In this document: positions 48,763 to 57,353 of the stretch, piece after piece | How the letters are laid out: each line of letters opens with the position of its first letter | Position numbering within the stretch: the first letter of the stretch is position 1 | Assembly: GCF_027941775.1 (NCBI RefSeq) | Contig: NZ_CP115917.1 | Span: forward strand, 2,089,001 to 2,153,000 | Reading direction: 5' to 3' | Length of the DNA: 64,000 nt | Source of the DNA: Tenacibaculum pacificus | Lineage (GTDB): Bacteria > Bacteroidota > Bacteroidia > Flavobacteriales > Flavobacteriaceae | Notes under the pieces: generated by a model | Databases searched by the model: none | Told to the model about the DNA's origin: nothing | What the model saw: only the letters and a program-made list of their open reading frames with translations | Translations under genes and position numbers: made by a program

Positions 48763-49479
48763 TTAAATTAATTCACTTATTTTCTCAACAGCAACATAAC
48801 GTTCTGATGTAAAGCCCTCTGCAAAATCGACACCAATCAACCTACCTAAATCTTTTGCTCTATAATTTATACTATCCGTAAAATTCTTACTTGTAATTGG
48901 TGTTTCAGGCTCATTACTGTTCGGATTAAAAAATTGAGAAGCGTATGCTAATACCGATTTTTCCTTTTTTTCCATAAAACCTGTAACATCTACCACAAAA
49001 TCTGGCTCAATATTTTTCCACTGTATATAATGATACACCAACTTAGGTCGCCACTTTTCTTGATTAACTCCATCTATCGATGTTTCAATTTTTAATAACC
49101 CACTTAAAAAACAAGCATTCGATACTAAATCACTTCCTTTAGGATGATCAATATGTCTATCATCAATAGCATTACATAATACAATATCTGGTTTATATTT
49201 ACGAATCATTTTTATAACCTCCAATTGATGTTCTTTATCATTTTTAAAAAAACCATCGGAAAACCCTAAATTTTCACGCAGAGAAACACCTAAAATATTA
49301 GCGGCATTTGTTGCTTCTATATCTCTTAACTTCGCAGAACCTCTTGTACCAAGCTCTCCCCTAGTTAAATCTACAATCCCTACTTTTTTACCAAACGATA
49401 TTTCTTTCGCAATTGTAGCACCACAACCTAACTCTACGTCATCGGGATGCGCTCCAAATGCTAATATATCTAACTTCAT
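48763..49479 (-). CDS. bshB1: Bacillithiol biosynthesis deacetylase BshB1
   Basis: 238 residues. The zinc-binding LmbE/PIG-L motif AFGAHPDDVELGCG is at the N-terminus, followed by DLTRGELGTRG and NAIDDRHIDHPKGSDL with the third zinc-binding His, all typical of BshB1. The enzyme removes acetate from GlcNAc-malate to make GlcN-malate, the second step of bacillithiol synthesis. Length and motifs fit the family. Single gene on the minus strand, divergent from the DUF2520 gene. Confidence 0.95.
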   Translation of the reverse strand: MKLDILAFGAHPDDVELGCGATIAKEISFGKKVGIVDLTRGELGTRGSAKLRDIEATNAANILGVSLRENLGFSDGFFKNDKEHQLEVIKMIRKYKPDIVLCNAIDDRHIDHPKGSDLVSNACFLSGLLKIETSIDGVNQEKWRPKLVYHYIQWKNIEPDFVVDVTGFMEKKEKSVLAYASQFFNPNSNEPETPITSKNFTDSINYRAKDLGRLIGVDFAEGFTSERYVAVEKISELI

Positions 49480-49595
49480 GTTTCTTTATTTTGATAGGCT
49501 AATTTACAAAACTAGTAATAAACCATTCTTGTTTTATAATTCTCTTTTTTTTAATACCCGAATCACTATAACATAAATTCAATATCTTCGTCGCT

Positions 49596-50354
49596 ATGAT
49601 TAGAATTGTTATTATAGGAGGCGGAAATGTCGCCTTACATTTAGCCAATGCTTTTTCTAAAACGAAAGAAATTTCTTTGGTACAAATGTATGCTAGAAAC
49701 ATACAGCAACTTGAATCGTTAAAAAAACAGGTTGATATAACTGATGATATAACTTTATTAGTGGATGCTGATATTTATATCATTGCAGTATCTGATGATG
49801 CTATTTCTGAAGTTTCGTCAAAAATAAAGAAGGAACATAGTTTGGTTGTTCATACTTCAGGAAGTGTTTCTTTAAATTCGTTAAAAAATAACGGACGAAA
49901 AGGCGTCTTCTATCTATTACAAAGTTTTTCTAAGGATAAAGAAGTTGTTTTTGATAAAATTCCATTTTGCTTAGAAGCCGAAAACAACGAAGATTTTAAT
50001 CGTTTAAATAAATTAGCTAAATCAATAGGAAAAAAAACATATCCAATTAACTCTCAACAGCGAAAAGCAATACATTTATCAGCGGTTTTTGTTAATAATT
50101 TCACCAATCATTTATATAAAATTGGTGATGATATTTGTAGAGAACATGAAGTTCCTTTTGAAATTTTACATCCTTTAATTGAAGAAACTGCTAAAAAAAT
50201 TCAGAAATTAACTCCCGAAAAAGCACAAACTGGTCCAGCAAAAAGAAACGACAAAAAAACAATTCAAAATCATTTAGAATTACTAAATAAAGAACAACAA
50301 GATATTTATAAACTTATAACAAAATCAATACAAAAAAATGGAAAAAAGCTATAA
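49596..50354 (+). CDS. Rossmann-fold / DUF2520 dehydrogenase-like protein
   Basis: 252 residues. N-terminal NAD(P)-binding motif IRIVIIGGGNVALHLANAF; the first half is a Rossmann domain (VHTSGSVSLNSL), the second half is the helical DUF2520 domain (KAIHLSAVFVNNFTNHLYKI, TGPAKRNDKKTIQNHLELL). The family resembles ketopantoate/F420-type oxidoreductases, but the substrate is not known. It overlaps kdsC by 17 bases, a very common pairing in Flavobacteriaceae. Confidence 0.88.
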   Translation: MIRIVIIGGGNVALHLANAFSKTKEISLVQMYARNIQQLESLKKQVDITDDITLLVDADIYIIAVSDDAISEVSSKIKKEHSLVVHTSGSVSLNSLKNNGRKGVFYLLQSFSKDKEVVFDKIPFCLEAENNEDFNRLNKLAKSIGKKTYPINSQQRKAIHLSAVFVNNFTNHLYKIGDDICREHEVPFEILHPLIEETAKKIQKLTPEKAQTGPAKRNDKKTIQNHLELLNKEQQDIYKLITKSIQKNGKKL

Positions 50355-50865
50355 AGAAATACTACCTCAAATAAATACTTTTATTTTTGATGTAGACGGT
50401 GTATTAACAAACGGAATTGTTACCGTCTTCCCTAATGGTGAATTAGTACGTCAAATGAATATTAAAGATGGATACGCCTTAAAAGCAGCCGTAAAAGCAG
50501 GTTTTAGAGTATGTATTATTTCTGGAGGAAAAAATGAAGGCGTACGTACTCGCTTGGCTAATTTAGGTATTTCTGATATTTACTTAGGTGCTCATGATAA
50601 AATTAAGCAATTTAATGAAATCATCAGTAAATATGATTTAAAGCCAGAAAACGTATTATATATGGGTGATGATATTCCTGATTATCCTGTAATGAAATTA
50701 GTTGGTATGCCATGTTGCCCGAATGATGCTGTTAGAGAAATTCAACAAGTATCTAAATATATTTCTGATAAAAATGGCGGAGAAGGTTGCGCTCGTGATG
50801 TCTTAGAGCAAGTATTAAGAGTACAAGGAAAATGGGTAGAAAATTTTGATGCTCAATACGATTAA
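50338..50865 (+). CDS. kdsC: 3-deoxy-D-manno-octulosonate 8-phosphate phosphatase (KdsC)
   Basis: 175 residues, a HAD hydrolase without a cap. Nucleophile and acid/base in FDVDGVLTNG, motif II in IISGGKN, motif III/IV in YMGDDIPDYPVM, and the conserved tail GGEGCARDVLEQVL. It hydrolyses Kdo-8-phosphate to Kdo for the lipopolysaccharide inner core. The start lies within the end of the DUF2520 gene, so translation is coupled. All catalytic Asp residues are present. Confidence 0.95.
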   Translation: MEKSYKEILPQINTFIFDVDGVLTNGIVTVFPNGELVRQMNIKDGYALKAAVKAGFRVCIISGGKNEGVRTRLANLGISDIYLGAHDKIKQFNEIISKYDLKPENVLYMGDDIPDYPVMKLVGMPCCPNDAVREIQQVSKYISDKNGGEGCARDVLEQVLRVQGKWVENFDAQYD

Positions 50866-50899
50866 TTAATAATATTAAATTTCTATAAAAATTACACAA

Positions 50900-51322
50900 A
50901 TGAAAAAGATACTTTTTACACTTTTAATTATCAGCAACTTATCAATTAACGCTCAATCTGTTTTTGGAAAATGGGAAAACTGGGATGAAGAAGAAAACAG
51001 AGTGAATTCTGTTATTGAAATCTACGAAAAAGATGGACTAGCTTTTGGTAAAATAATTAAAATCACACATAAAGATAGACAAGGTGCTGTCTGTGATAAA
51101 TGTAAAGGAGAGCGTAAAAATATGCCTATTTTAAATATGACTATTTTATCTGGATTAAAAAAAGAAGGTAATCAATGGATCGGTGGTACTATCGTAGATG
51201 TTAAAAATGGTAAAGAATACAAATGTTATATTACACTTGAAAACGAAAATAAATTAAAAATTCGTGGATATTTTGGTTTTGTTGCCTTTGGTAGAACTGC
51301 TTATTGGTGTCGAAAAAAATAA
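50900..51322 (+). CDS. DUF2147 secreted protein
   Basis: 140 residues with signal peptide (MKKILFTLLIISNLSINAQ). The mature part VFGKWENWDEEENRVNSVIEIYEKDG, CDKCKGERKNMPILNMTIL and IGGTIVDVKNGKEYKCYI is the DUF2147 lipocalin-like beta-barrel, common in Bacteroidota and Proteobacteria. It is probably periplasmic; function unknown, a CxxC pair (CDKC) is present. It follows kdsC by 34 bases and is closed by a terminator. Confidence 0.9.
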   Translation: MKKILFTLLIISNLSINAQSVFGKWENWDEEENRVNSVIEIYEKDGLAFGKIIKITHKDRQGAVCDKCKGERKNMPILNMTILSGLKKEGNQWIGGTIVDVKNGKEYKCYITLENENKLKIRGYFGFVAFGRTAYWCRKK

Positions 51323-51342
51323 AATACAACTATTTTCTAATA

Positions 51343-51383
51343 AAAAAACTCCAAAGAAATTCGGTTTCTCTGGAGTTTTTTTT
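51343..51383. terminator. Convergent terminator after DUF2147 gene
   Basis: ACTCCAAAGAAA / TTTCTCTGGAGT imperfect hairpin with A7 before and T8 after; separates the plus-strand DUF2147 gene from the minus-strand gene at 51406. Confidence 0.85.
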
Positions 51384-51405
51384 GATATATAACTAATATA
51401 AAAAA

Positions 51406-52302
51406 TTAATAAGGAATTTCTAATTGCCCATGATTTTCTATATGACTTGGCGGAATTACCGTTATTATTTTTGTTGCTTCATAAGTAACTCTTGGTTTTT
51501 GCATACTAGACGAAGTTGTATGAATTATCTTTAAATTAAACTTCAAATAATCATTTGGTTGAATTACAACTTTTCTGTTATGATAATCATCTAACCAAGC
51601 CTCATCTGTAATTTTAACGTCAATAGGTATGCCTTCTCTTTTCAATTTCCAACAAGAACTATCTGATAATAAATCCATTGTTTTTATCTTTAAAACCTCA
51701 ACTCTTTCTTGTGCTATACTTGCATCCCCTAATTCATTTAAAATTTTAGGAACATCTACAAAACTTTTATTAGTTAGCTTTGCTTTATTTCGTCCACTTT
51801 TAAAACAAAAATATTCGCCTCTTTTTAACTTACTTGTTTGTACACTAATTTCTTTAACGGTATTTAAAATGTAATAGTTATTCACCGAAAAAAACAATAA
51901 ATGACTTGGTGTTTCTTTTTTTATTTTTCTGTTGATTTCATTGGTAAGCTTATCTAAACCTGCTTTTGATGATATCTGTTGTAATTCTATCGCTTTTAAA
52001 GTTTTATATTTTACATACACCAATAAATCACCTAACCAATTGGTTGGCTTTACACCTTCTTTCGGATAATCACCCGGTGTATTTACTAGTATTTGCTTAA
52101 TTTTAGTGGCAACAGATTCAAATTGAATATCAACTAAATCATAATCAACTTTAGCATCTACAGAAATATTGTAAACGATATGTCTATCTAAAACGAGTAA
52201 TTTATCATAAAAACCAGATAAATGATTAAATACTTCTGATGGATTTTTAGTACCTTTTAATTCAAGATTTAGTTCAAAATCATATGCTGTCATCATTTCC
52301 AT
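51406..52302 (-). CDS. Hypothetical protein, 298 aa, no family recognised
   Basis: No signal peptide; ATG at 52302 (MEMMTAYDF). The protein is mixed alpha/beta and charged. Notable stretches are HLLFFSVNNYYILNTVKEIS, KRGEYFCFKSGRNKAKL and the C-terminal strand-rich part KVVIQPNDYLKFNLKIIH, which might be an Ig- or OB-like fold. I see no catalytic motif or repeated domain. It is a single gene, convergent with DUF2147 and followed upstream by a 366-base gap that contains an interspersed element. Coding status is likely from codon use and length. Confidence 0.65.
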   Translation of the reverse strand: MEMMTAYDFELNLELKGTKNPSEVFNHLSGFYDKLLVLDRHIVYNISVDAKVDYDLVDIQFESVATKIKQILVNTPGDYPKEGVKPTNWLGDLLVYVKYKTLKAIELQQISSKAGLDKLTNEINRKIKKETPSHLLFFSVNNYYILNTVKEISVQTSKLKRGEYFCFKSGRNKAKLTNKSFVDVPKILNELGDASIAQERVEVLKIKTMDLLSDSSCWKLKREGIPIDVKITDEAWLDDYHNRKVVIQPNDYLKFNLKIIHTTSSSMQKPRVTYEATKIITVIPPSHIENHGQLEIPY

Positions 52303-52487
52303 ATATTAAATTTTTCATACAATCGCTATCTCTTTAACTCTCAGATTGTACAACTGCTATACCATTTATAACTAGGTTTTTTCAGACCGATAAAATTACT
52401 ACTTTTTGAACTATTTTACTAATGTTTTTATTAGTTGATTTTTTTAATTAAACAAGTAACTAAAATTTATAAATATAGTAAAATGCC

Positions 52488-52580
52488 TAGCCCCGATTGA
52501 AGCAATTGTTTGAGCTCTTTTTTGTTTTTTTCTTTTCGAAAAAATAAAAAAAGCGAGTGCGGAAAGCGGGAAATTGCTTC
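52488..52580 (-). repeat. Interspersed intergenic element, copy 2 (inverted)
   Basis: Starts TAGCCCCGATTGAAGCAATT and ends GCGGAAAGCGGGAAATTGCTTC; reverse complement of the copies at 46271 and 57257. It lies in the 52303-52668 gap; the rest of the gap is AT-rich without a gene. Confidence 0.88.
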
Positions 52581-52668
52581 AAAAAAAAACTATCACATTT
52601 ATTTAAAAATGGATAGTTTTTTAATCGATAGTAAATATCAAAAGATGAAAATTTCTTCTGATGAAAAA

Positions 52669-53226
52669 TTAACGAAATATTTTATTTGATAAAAACTGAT
52701 ATAATTTAGCCGCTAAATAACCTATTGTTAATCCGTTTATAAAACCACAAAGTATATCAATAGGAAAATGAACTCCTAAGTACAATCTACTATATGCAAA
52801 AATTAGTGGAAACAACACCAAATATTTAATAGATGGCACATATTTTCTTAAAAGCATGATTAAAAAAACCGTAATAACCGTAGATGTAGTTGTACGACCA
52901 GACACAAAACTATAATTCTGCGGATTTATTAATGTTCTTAACGAATCTTGTATTGCCAGATTATTATTTGGTCTTAACCTTTCAAAAGTACGTCTAATCG
53001 CATTTGTTAATTGGTCAGAAAAAGTAATTAAAATAGCTATGAATAACAATGTAAACACTGCTTTTTTCCAGCCAAGATGTTTAAAAAGCAAGAATATTAA
53101 AAATATAAATAAAGGAATCCAATTAAACTGATTTGTAATTCCTAACCAAAGCCAATCCCATTGTTCACTTCCTAAATTATTTAAATAGATAAGAAGTTGT
53201 TGGTCTTTTTGTATGATATCTTCCAT
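52669..53226 (-). CDS. PAP2-family membrane phosphatase with altered catalytic motifs
   Basis: 185 residues, about five helices. It matches PAP2 lipid phosphatases: motif C1 region RRTFERLRP, C2 region SFVSGRTT and C3 SRLYLGVHFPID. C3 has the expected Arg, His and Asp, but the usual His of C2 (SGH) is Arg (codon CGT), and the Lys of C1 appears to be Arg. A normal member would dephosphorylate undecaprenyl pyrophosphate or lipid phosphates at the outer face of the inner membrane; this one may be inactive. It begins 4 bases after the cyclophilin/FKBP gene, so probably cotranscribed. Confidence 0.85.
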   Translation of the reverse strand: MEDIIQKDQQLLIYLNNLGSEQWDWLWLGITNQFNWIPLFIFLIFLLFKHLGWKKAVFTLLFIAILITFSDQLTNAIRRTFERLRPNNNLAIQDSLRTLINPQNYSFVSGRTTTSTVITVFLIMLLRKYVPSIKYLVLFPLIFAYSRLYLGVHFPIDILCGFINGLTIGYLAAKLYQFLSNKIFR

Positions 53227-53230
53227 AAAA

Positions 53231-54277
53231 CTACTTCCCTACTTTTAATACTTCAATTTCGAAAATTAAATCAGATTTTGGAGCAATTGGACCTAAACCG
53301 CTTTCTCCATAACCTAAATAATAAGGAATAAAAAATATTGATTTATCACCTTCTTTCATAGTTTTTACACCTTCTTTCCAACCTCCAATTAAAGGTATGT
53401 TAGGGTCGTTAAGCGTAAAAGTAAAAGGCGCTTTTTTATCTAAACTAGAATCTATTTTTTTTCCATCAGTTAAATACAATGTATAATGAACTGTTGTAGG
53501 TATTGCAGGATTTACCTTTTTACCTGTTCCTTCTTTTAATTTTAATATTTTTAATCCAGAATTAGTTTTAACAGCCTTATTAATTCCTTTTTCTTCTTGA
53601 AATTTACGTTTTAATTCAGCTAATACCTCTTTACGTTCGGCTTCTTTCTTTACTACGTTGGTTAATTCGTATTCAAAAACAGTTGCTGCTTTAAACTTTT
53701 TAGCTTCTTTACCGATTCTAATGATATCTACGACATTAATATAATCGTTCTGTTGAATGGTATCAACTACATTTTGTCCTTCTAATACTTTTCCAAAAAT
53801 TGAATGCTTACCATTTAACCAAGGAGTCGCTTTATGAGTAATAAAAAACTGACTAGAATTACTAGCTTTTCCTGAATTTGCCATAGACAATATTCCTGGA
53901 GCATCATGTTTATAAATTAATTCTCCTTTTTCATTCATAGGAAATTCATCGCCAAATTTATAACCAGCATTACCTCTACCTGTACCTGTAATATCACCTC
54001 CTTGCACCATAAAGTCTTTAATTACTCTATGAAATTTGGTATTATCATAATAAGGTTTTCCTTTTAAAGAATCCGCTACTTTAGGATTATCTCCTTCAGC
54101 TAACGATACAAAGTTAGCCACTGTCATTGGAACTTCTTTTGCATGTAATCTAATTAAAATATCTCCACGATTGGTTTGTATATCTGCATACAATCCATTT
54201 TCTAAGTCAGGATATTTAACTGATTTACATGATGAAATAATTAACGTCAGTACTATCAAATATTTTAAAAACTTCAT
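53231..54277 (-). CDS. Cyclophilin-FKBP fusion peptidyl-prolyl isomerase lipoprotein
   Basis: 348 residues. Lipobox LIISSC at the start, then a cyclophilin domain about 30-190 (KFHRVIKDFMVQGGD, SQFFITHKATPWLNGKHSIFG) and a C-terminal FKBP domain about 250-348 (VHYTLYLTDGKKIDSS, GWKEGVKTMKEGDKSIFFIPYYLGYGESG). Both are proline cis-trans isomerases; as a lipoprotein it should act in the periplasm on exported proteins. It is third in the nrnA - gldI - FKBP - fusion - PAP2 series on the minus strand. Fusion of both isomerase folds in one lipoprotein is known in Bacteroidota. Confidence 0.93.
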   Translation of the reverse strand: MKFLKYLIVLTLIISSCKSVKYPDLENGLYADIQTNRGDILIRLHAKEVPMTVANFVSLAEGDNPKVADSLKGKPYYDNTKFHRVIKDFMVQGGDITGTGRGNAGYKFGDEFPMNEKGELIYKHDAPGILSMANSGKASNSSQFFITHKATPWLNGKHSIFGKVLEGQNVVDTIQQNDYINVVDIIRIGKEAKKFKAATVFEYELTNVVKKEAERKEVLAELKRKFQEEKGINKAVKTNSGLKILKLKEGTGKKVNPAIPTTVHYTLYLTDGKKIDSSLDKKAPFTFTLNDPNIPLIGGWKEGVKTMKEGDKSIFFIPYYLGYGESGLGPIAPKSDLIFEIEVLKVGK

Positions 54278-54297
54278 TTGGTTTAATATTTAAAGTG

Positions 54298-54330
54298 AAA
54301 GACACCAACTTTATATTGATGTCTTTTATT
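54298..54330 (-). terminator. Hairpin between two isomerase genes
   Basis: AAAGACA(c/t)CAA stem pairing with TTGATGTCTTT around a short loop, followed by T/A-rich sequence; lies between the FKBP gene and the fusion gene. It may be a partial terminator. Confidence 0.6.
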
Positions 54331-54332
54331 TT

Positions 54333-55112
54333 TTATCTATGTCCGTGTCCATCTCCTTTTGAGTGTCCCGCTCCTAGACCTTGTTGTGTTACATCAAGTA
54401 ACTCTACTTCAAAAACTAAAGCTGCAAAGGGTTTAATTTTACCTCCTGATCTTGGTGTTGCTCCGTATGCTAAATCTTGAGGAATAAAGAATTTATATTT
54501 TGCTCCTGTTTTCATTAATTGTAACCCTTCAGTCCAACCTTTAATAACTTGACCAACTCCAAATTCACTTGGTGTTCCTCTATCAACAGAACTATCAAAA
54601 ACAGTTCCGTCAGTTAACGTACCATGATAATGAACTTTAACTTTTGAACTTGCTGTTGGCACAGCTCCTTTACCTTCTTTTAAAACAAGGTATTGTAAAC
54701 CTGTAGCAGTTGTTTTTACACCTGGTTTTAATTTGTTTTCAGCTAAGAATTTTTCACCTTCTTTTTTATAATCTCCGAACTCAGCAGATGCTTTTTTAGC
54801 TTGTGCTGCTTGTTGTTCTTTCATTTTTTCTTGTTGTTTCTTCTGAAAAAATGATCTTAAAATCCCATTAATATCCTTAGAGTCAAGCAAAAGATTTGTA
54901 GAATCCATTCCATTTTTAAACCCTTGAACAAATAAATCTTGATCTAAATCTTCAAAATTCATTTTAATTTTATTAGCCATATCTAAACCTATACCGTAGC
55001 TTACCGAATCTACCTCTGTAGCTAATGAACTTTTGGTTTTAAACTGACTATTACCACATGATACAACTGATAATGTTACAACTGTTGCTGCTAAAGCTTT
55101 AATTAATTTCAT
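54333..55112 (-). CDS. FKBP-type peptidyl-prolyl isomerase lipoprotein
   Basis: 259 residues, lipobox TLSVVSCGN. An FKBP_N dimerisation domain ([20 protein letters not shown]) is followed by a Gln/Lys/Ala-rich helix and the FKBP domain ([48 protein letters not shown]). The C-terminus is His/Gly-rich ([13 protein letters not shown]), which may bind metal ions. A periplasmic, MIP/FkpA-like folding factor. It lies between gldI (13 bases upstream) and the cyclophilin-FKBP gene. Confidence 0.93.
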   Translation of the reverse strand: MKLIKALAATVVTLSVVSCGNSQFKTKSSLATEVDSVSYGIGLDMANKIKMNFEDLDQDLFVQGFKNGMDSTNLLLDSKDINGILRSFFQKKQQEKMKEQQAAQAKKASAEFGDYKKEGEKFLAENKLKPGVKTTATGLQYLVLKEGKGAVPTASSKVKVHYHGTLTDGTVFDSSVDRGTPSEFGVGQVIKGWTEGLQLMKTGAKYKFFIPQDLAYGATPRSGGKIKPFAALVFEVELLDVTQQGLGAGHSKGDGHGHR

Positions 55113-55125
55113 TTTTATTTATTTG

Positions 55126-55650
55126 TTATTTAATTTCAATTAATGTTACTGTACTTTGTATAGGTTGATTTACCATAATTTTTTCTCCATCGCCTATAAC
55201 ACCAAAAGCCCTATATGATGGAATGACAAATGTAATAATTTCACCCTTTTTCATCAACTTTATTCCATCTTGTAATGCAGGAATAAAATCTTCTTGATCT
55301 ACTTTATACGTTTTTTCTTGCTTCTGATAAATAATATTTCCGTGTATATCTGAAATATCATAAGATATCAACACACTACTTTTAGCCTTTGGTTGTACTA
55401 AATTTACCGAATCTTTTACAACATATCTGTACCAGAATCCATTTTTAGAAGCTTTATATGTATGAACAGTATCTTTAGAAATCCAATTTTCTAAACGCTT
55501 TTTTTCTAAAGCATTTAACTTTTTATTTTTCTTGACTACTTCTTTATAAAAGTTAACAGTACCTTGTTTTTTTGGTCTTCTAGCTTCGGTATCTTTACAA
55601 GAAACTACCGTTAAAATAATCAATAAGAAAAAAATAAGATTACATTTCAT
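55126..55650 (-). CDS. gldI: Gliding motility-associated peptidyl-prolyl isomerase GldI
   Basis: 174 residues, lipobox TVVSCKD. The order EARRPKKQGTVNFYKE, KRLENWISKDTVHTYKASKNGFWYRYV and an FKBP-like domain (PALQDGIKLMKKGEIITFVIPSYRAFG) matches GldI, an FKBP lipoprotein needed for gliding and T9SS function in Flavobacterium. It overlaps nrnA by 11 bases, as in many Flavobacteriaceae. Its presence fits the large T9SS cargo genes earlier in the window. Catalytic competence as an isomerase is uncertain. Confidence 0.92.
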   Translation of the reverse strand: MKCNLIFFLLIILTVVSCKDTEARRPKKQGTVNFYKEVVKKNKKLNALEKKRLENWISKDTVHTYKASKNGFWYRYVVKDSVNLVQPKAKSSVLISYDISDIHGNIIYQKQEKTYKVDQEDFIPALQDGIKLMKKGEIITFVIPSYRAFGVIGDGEKIMVNQPIQSTVTLIEIK

Positions 55651-56668
55651 AAGACGCTGCTAATTCTTTTTCGTAAGTAGGTAATAACGCTGTAAAAGTT
55701 GCAATAGTATCTTCCATAGAAACATCACTTTTTCCACCAGCGGCATTATCACGTCCACCACCATCAAAATGATTTCTTGCAAACTGATTTACAGAAAATT
55801 TTCCTTTACTACGAAGCGACATTTTAATAATACCTTGCTCTTTATCTTCAATAAAAATAGCTGCAAATACGATTCCTTTTAAAGAAAGTGCATAATTTAC
55901 AACGCCTTCGGTATCTCCTTTTTCGTAATTAAATTTTTTCTTTTCTTCTTCTGATAAAGTAATAAAAGCGGTTTTATATTCAGGATACAATTTCATATTA
56001 CTTAATGCTTGTCCTAATAAAAGTAAACGACTGTACGAATTAGCATCAAGAACATTACTATGAATTTTATCATTTTCGGCACCTTTGTCTATTAAATCGG
56101 CAATAATACGGTGTGTCGTACTTGTGGTCGATCTAAAACGGAAAGAGCCTGTATCTGTCATAATACCTGTATATAAACAGGTCGCAATATTTTTATCAAT
56201 CAAGGCAACATCGCCCATCATTTCGATAAAATTATAAACCATTTGACAAGTTGACGACATTGAAGTATCAGAATACATATATTCGAAATCATCAGGTTGC
56301 TGATGATGATCTATCAAAGCAAAATCATTTTCATATTTTTCTAAGGTTTTTTGCATATCGCCACCAACTCTGTGCAATGCATTAAAATCTAATAAGAAAA
56401 TTAAATCTGAATTATCTAAAGCACGATGACTTTGTTTATTTTGGCGATCAAAACGAAGTACGTTTTCAGAGCCTGGTATCCAATGTAAAAAATCAGGATA
56501 TTCATTTGGCATCACTACTTGAGTGGTGTGTCCTTTTTTATCAAGATAATGTTTCAATCCTAAGGTTGAGCCAACTGCATCTCCATCAGGATTTCTATGA
56601 CCTATTATTACAATGTTTTTAGGTTGTAATAAAGATTCTTTTAGTTCTGTAAAGTGTTTTAAAATCAT
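55640..56668 (-). CDS. DHH/DHHA1 phosphoesterase, NrnA-like
   Basis: 342 residues. DHH motifs: IIGHRNPDGDAVGSTLGL (motif I), FLLDFNALHRVG (II), ALIDHHQQPD (III, the DHH triad) and TGIMTDTGSFRFRSTT (IV); DHHA1 domain with FDGGGRDNAAGG at the end. Such proteins degrade short oligoribonucleotides and 3'-phosphoadenosine 5'-phosphate (NrnA) or cyclic dinucleotides; which one here is not resolved. First gene of the nrnA-gldI-FKBP operon, divergent from ndk. Confidence 0.93.
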   Translation of the reverse strand: MILKHFTELKESLLQPKNIVIIGHRNPDGDAVGSTLGLKHYLDKKGHTTQVVMPNEYPDFLHWIPGSENVLRFDRQNKQSHRALDNSDLIFLLDFNALHRVGGDMQKTLEKYENDFALIDHHQQPDDFEYMYSDTSMSSTCQMVYNFIEMMGDVALIDKNIATCLYTGIMTDTGSFRFRSTTSTTHRIIADLIDKGAENDKIHSNVLDANSYSRLLLLGQALSNMKLYPEYKTAFITLSEEEKKKFNYEKGDTEGVVNYALSLKGIVFAAIFIEDKEQGIIKMSLRSKGKFSVNQFARNHFDGGGRDNAAGGKSDVSMEDTIATFTALLPTYEKELAASYEM

Positions 56669-56762
56669 ATCCTGCGAAGATACAAATTAATTAAAAAAAT
56701 TATGTATTTTCGCGCCGATTTTGTGTGACACTCACACGTATAACTATTAAATAAATTTTAGA

Positions 56763-57182
56763 ATGGCTACAAATAGAACTTTTACGATGATTAAACCAGA
56801 TGGTGTTGAAAACGGACACACTGGAGCAATTTTAGACAAAATTAATGCTGCAGGTTTTAGAATCGTAGCTTTGAAAAAAACGCAAATGACTAAAAGTGAT
56901 GCAGAAGCTTTTTATGCTGTGCACAACGAACGTCCTTTTTTCGGAGAATTAGTTGAATTTATGACTCGTGGTCCTATTGTGGCTGCTATCTTAGAAAAAG
57001 ACAACGCTGTTGAAGATTTTAGAACTTTAATCGGTGCTACTAATCCTGCTGAAGCTGCTGAAGGAACAATCCGTAAAATGTTTGCTACTTCTATCGGTGA
57101 AAACGCTGTTCACGGATCTGATTCTGATGAAAATGCTGCTATCGAAGGTGCTTTTCATTTTTCTGGAAGAGAAATGTTTTAA
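56763..57182 (+). CDS. ndk: Nucleoside-diphosphate kinase
   Basis: 139 residues, the normal length. Starts [19 protein letters not shown], contains [19 protein letters not shown] and the catalytic His in [19 protein letters not shown]. It equilibrates nucleoside di- and triphosphates in the cytoplasm. Single gene closed by a terminator. A possible -7 box TATTTTCG lies near 56704, but the -33 box is unclear. Confidence 0.98.
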   Translation: MATNRTFTMIKPDGVENGHTGAILDKINAAGFRIVALKKTQMTKSDAEAFYAVHNERPFFGELVEFMTRGPIVAAILEKDNAVEDFRTLIGATNPAEAAEGTIRKMFATSIGENAVHGSDSDENAAIEGAFHFSGREMF

Positions 57183-57206
57183 GACCAACATTCTTTTTAA
57201 ATATAT

Positions 57207-57243
57207 AAAAACTCGCTACATTTATTGTAACGAGTTTTTTTTA
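57207..57243 (+). terminator. Terminator of ndk
   Basis: AAAACTCGCTACA / TGTAACGAGTTTT imperfect hairpin followed by T8. Confidence 0.88.
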
Positions 57244-57256
57244 TAATTATTTTTTT

Positions 57257-57348
57257 GAAGCTATTTCCCGCTTTCCGCACTCGCTTTTTTTATTTTTTTA
57301 AAAGAAAAAAACAAAAAAGAGCTCAAACAATTGCTTCAATCGGGGCTA
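57257..57348 (+). repeat. Interspersed intergenic element, copy 3
   Basis: Same element as at 46271-46358: begins GAAGCTATTTCCCGCTTTCC, ends TTGCTTCAATCGGGGCTA, with slightly longer A/T runs. It lies between ndk and the HAD gene. Confidence 0.88.
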
Positions 57349-57353
57349 AAAAA

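Noticed and set aside
54295-54480. 61-codon plus-strand frame
   Set aside because: It lies antisense to the FKBP gene end and a hairpin; Cys/Pro-rich by chance from the His/Gly codons on the other strand.
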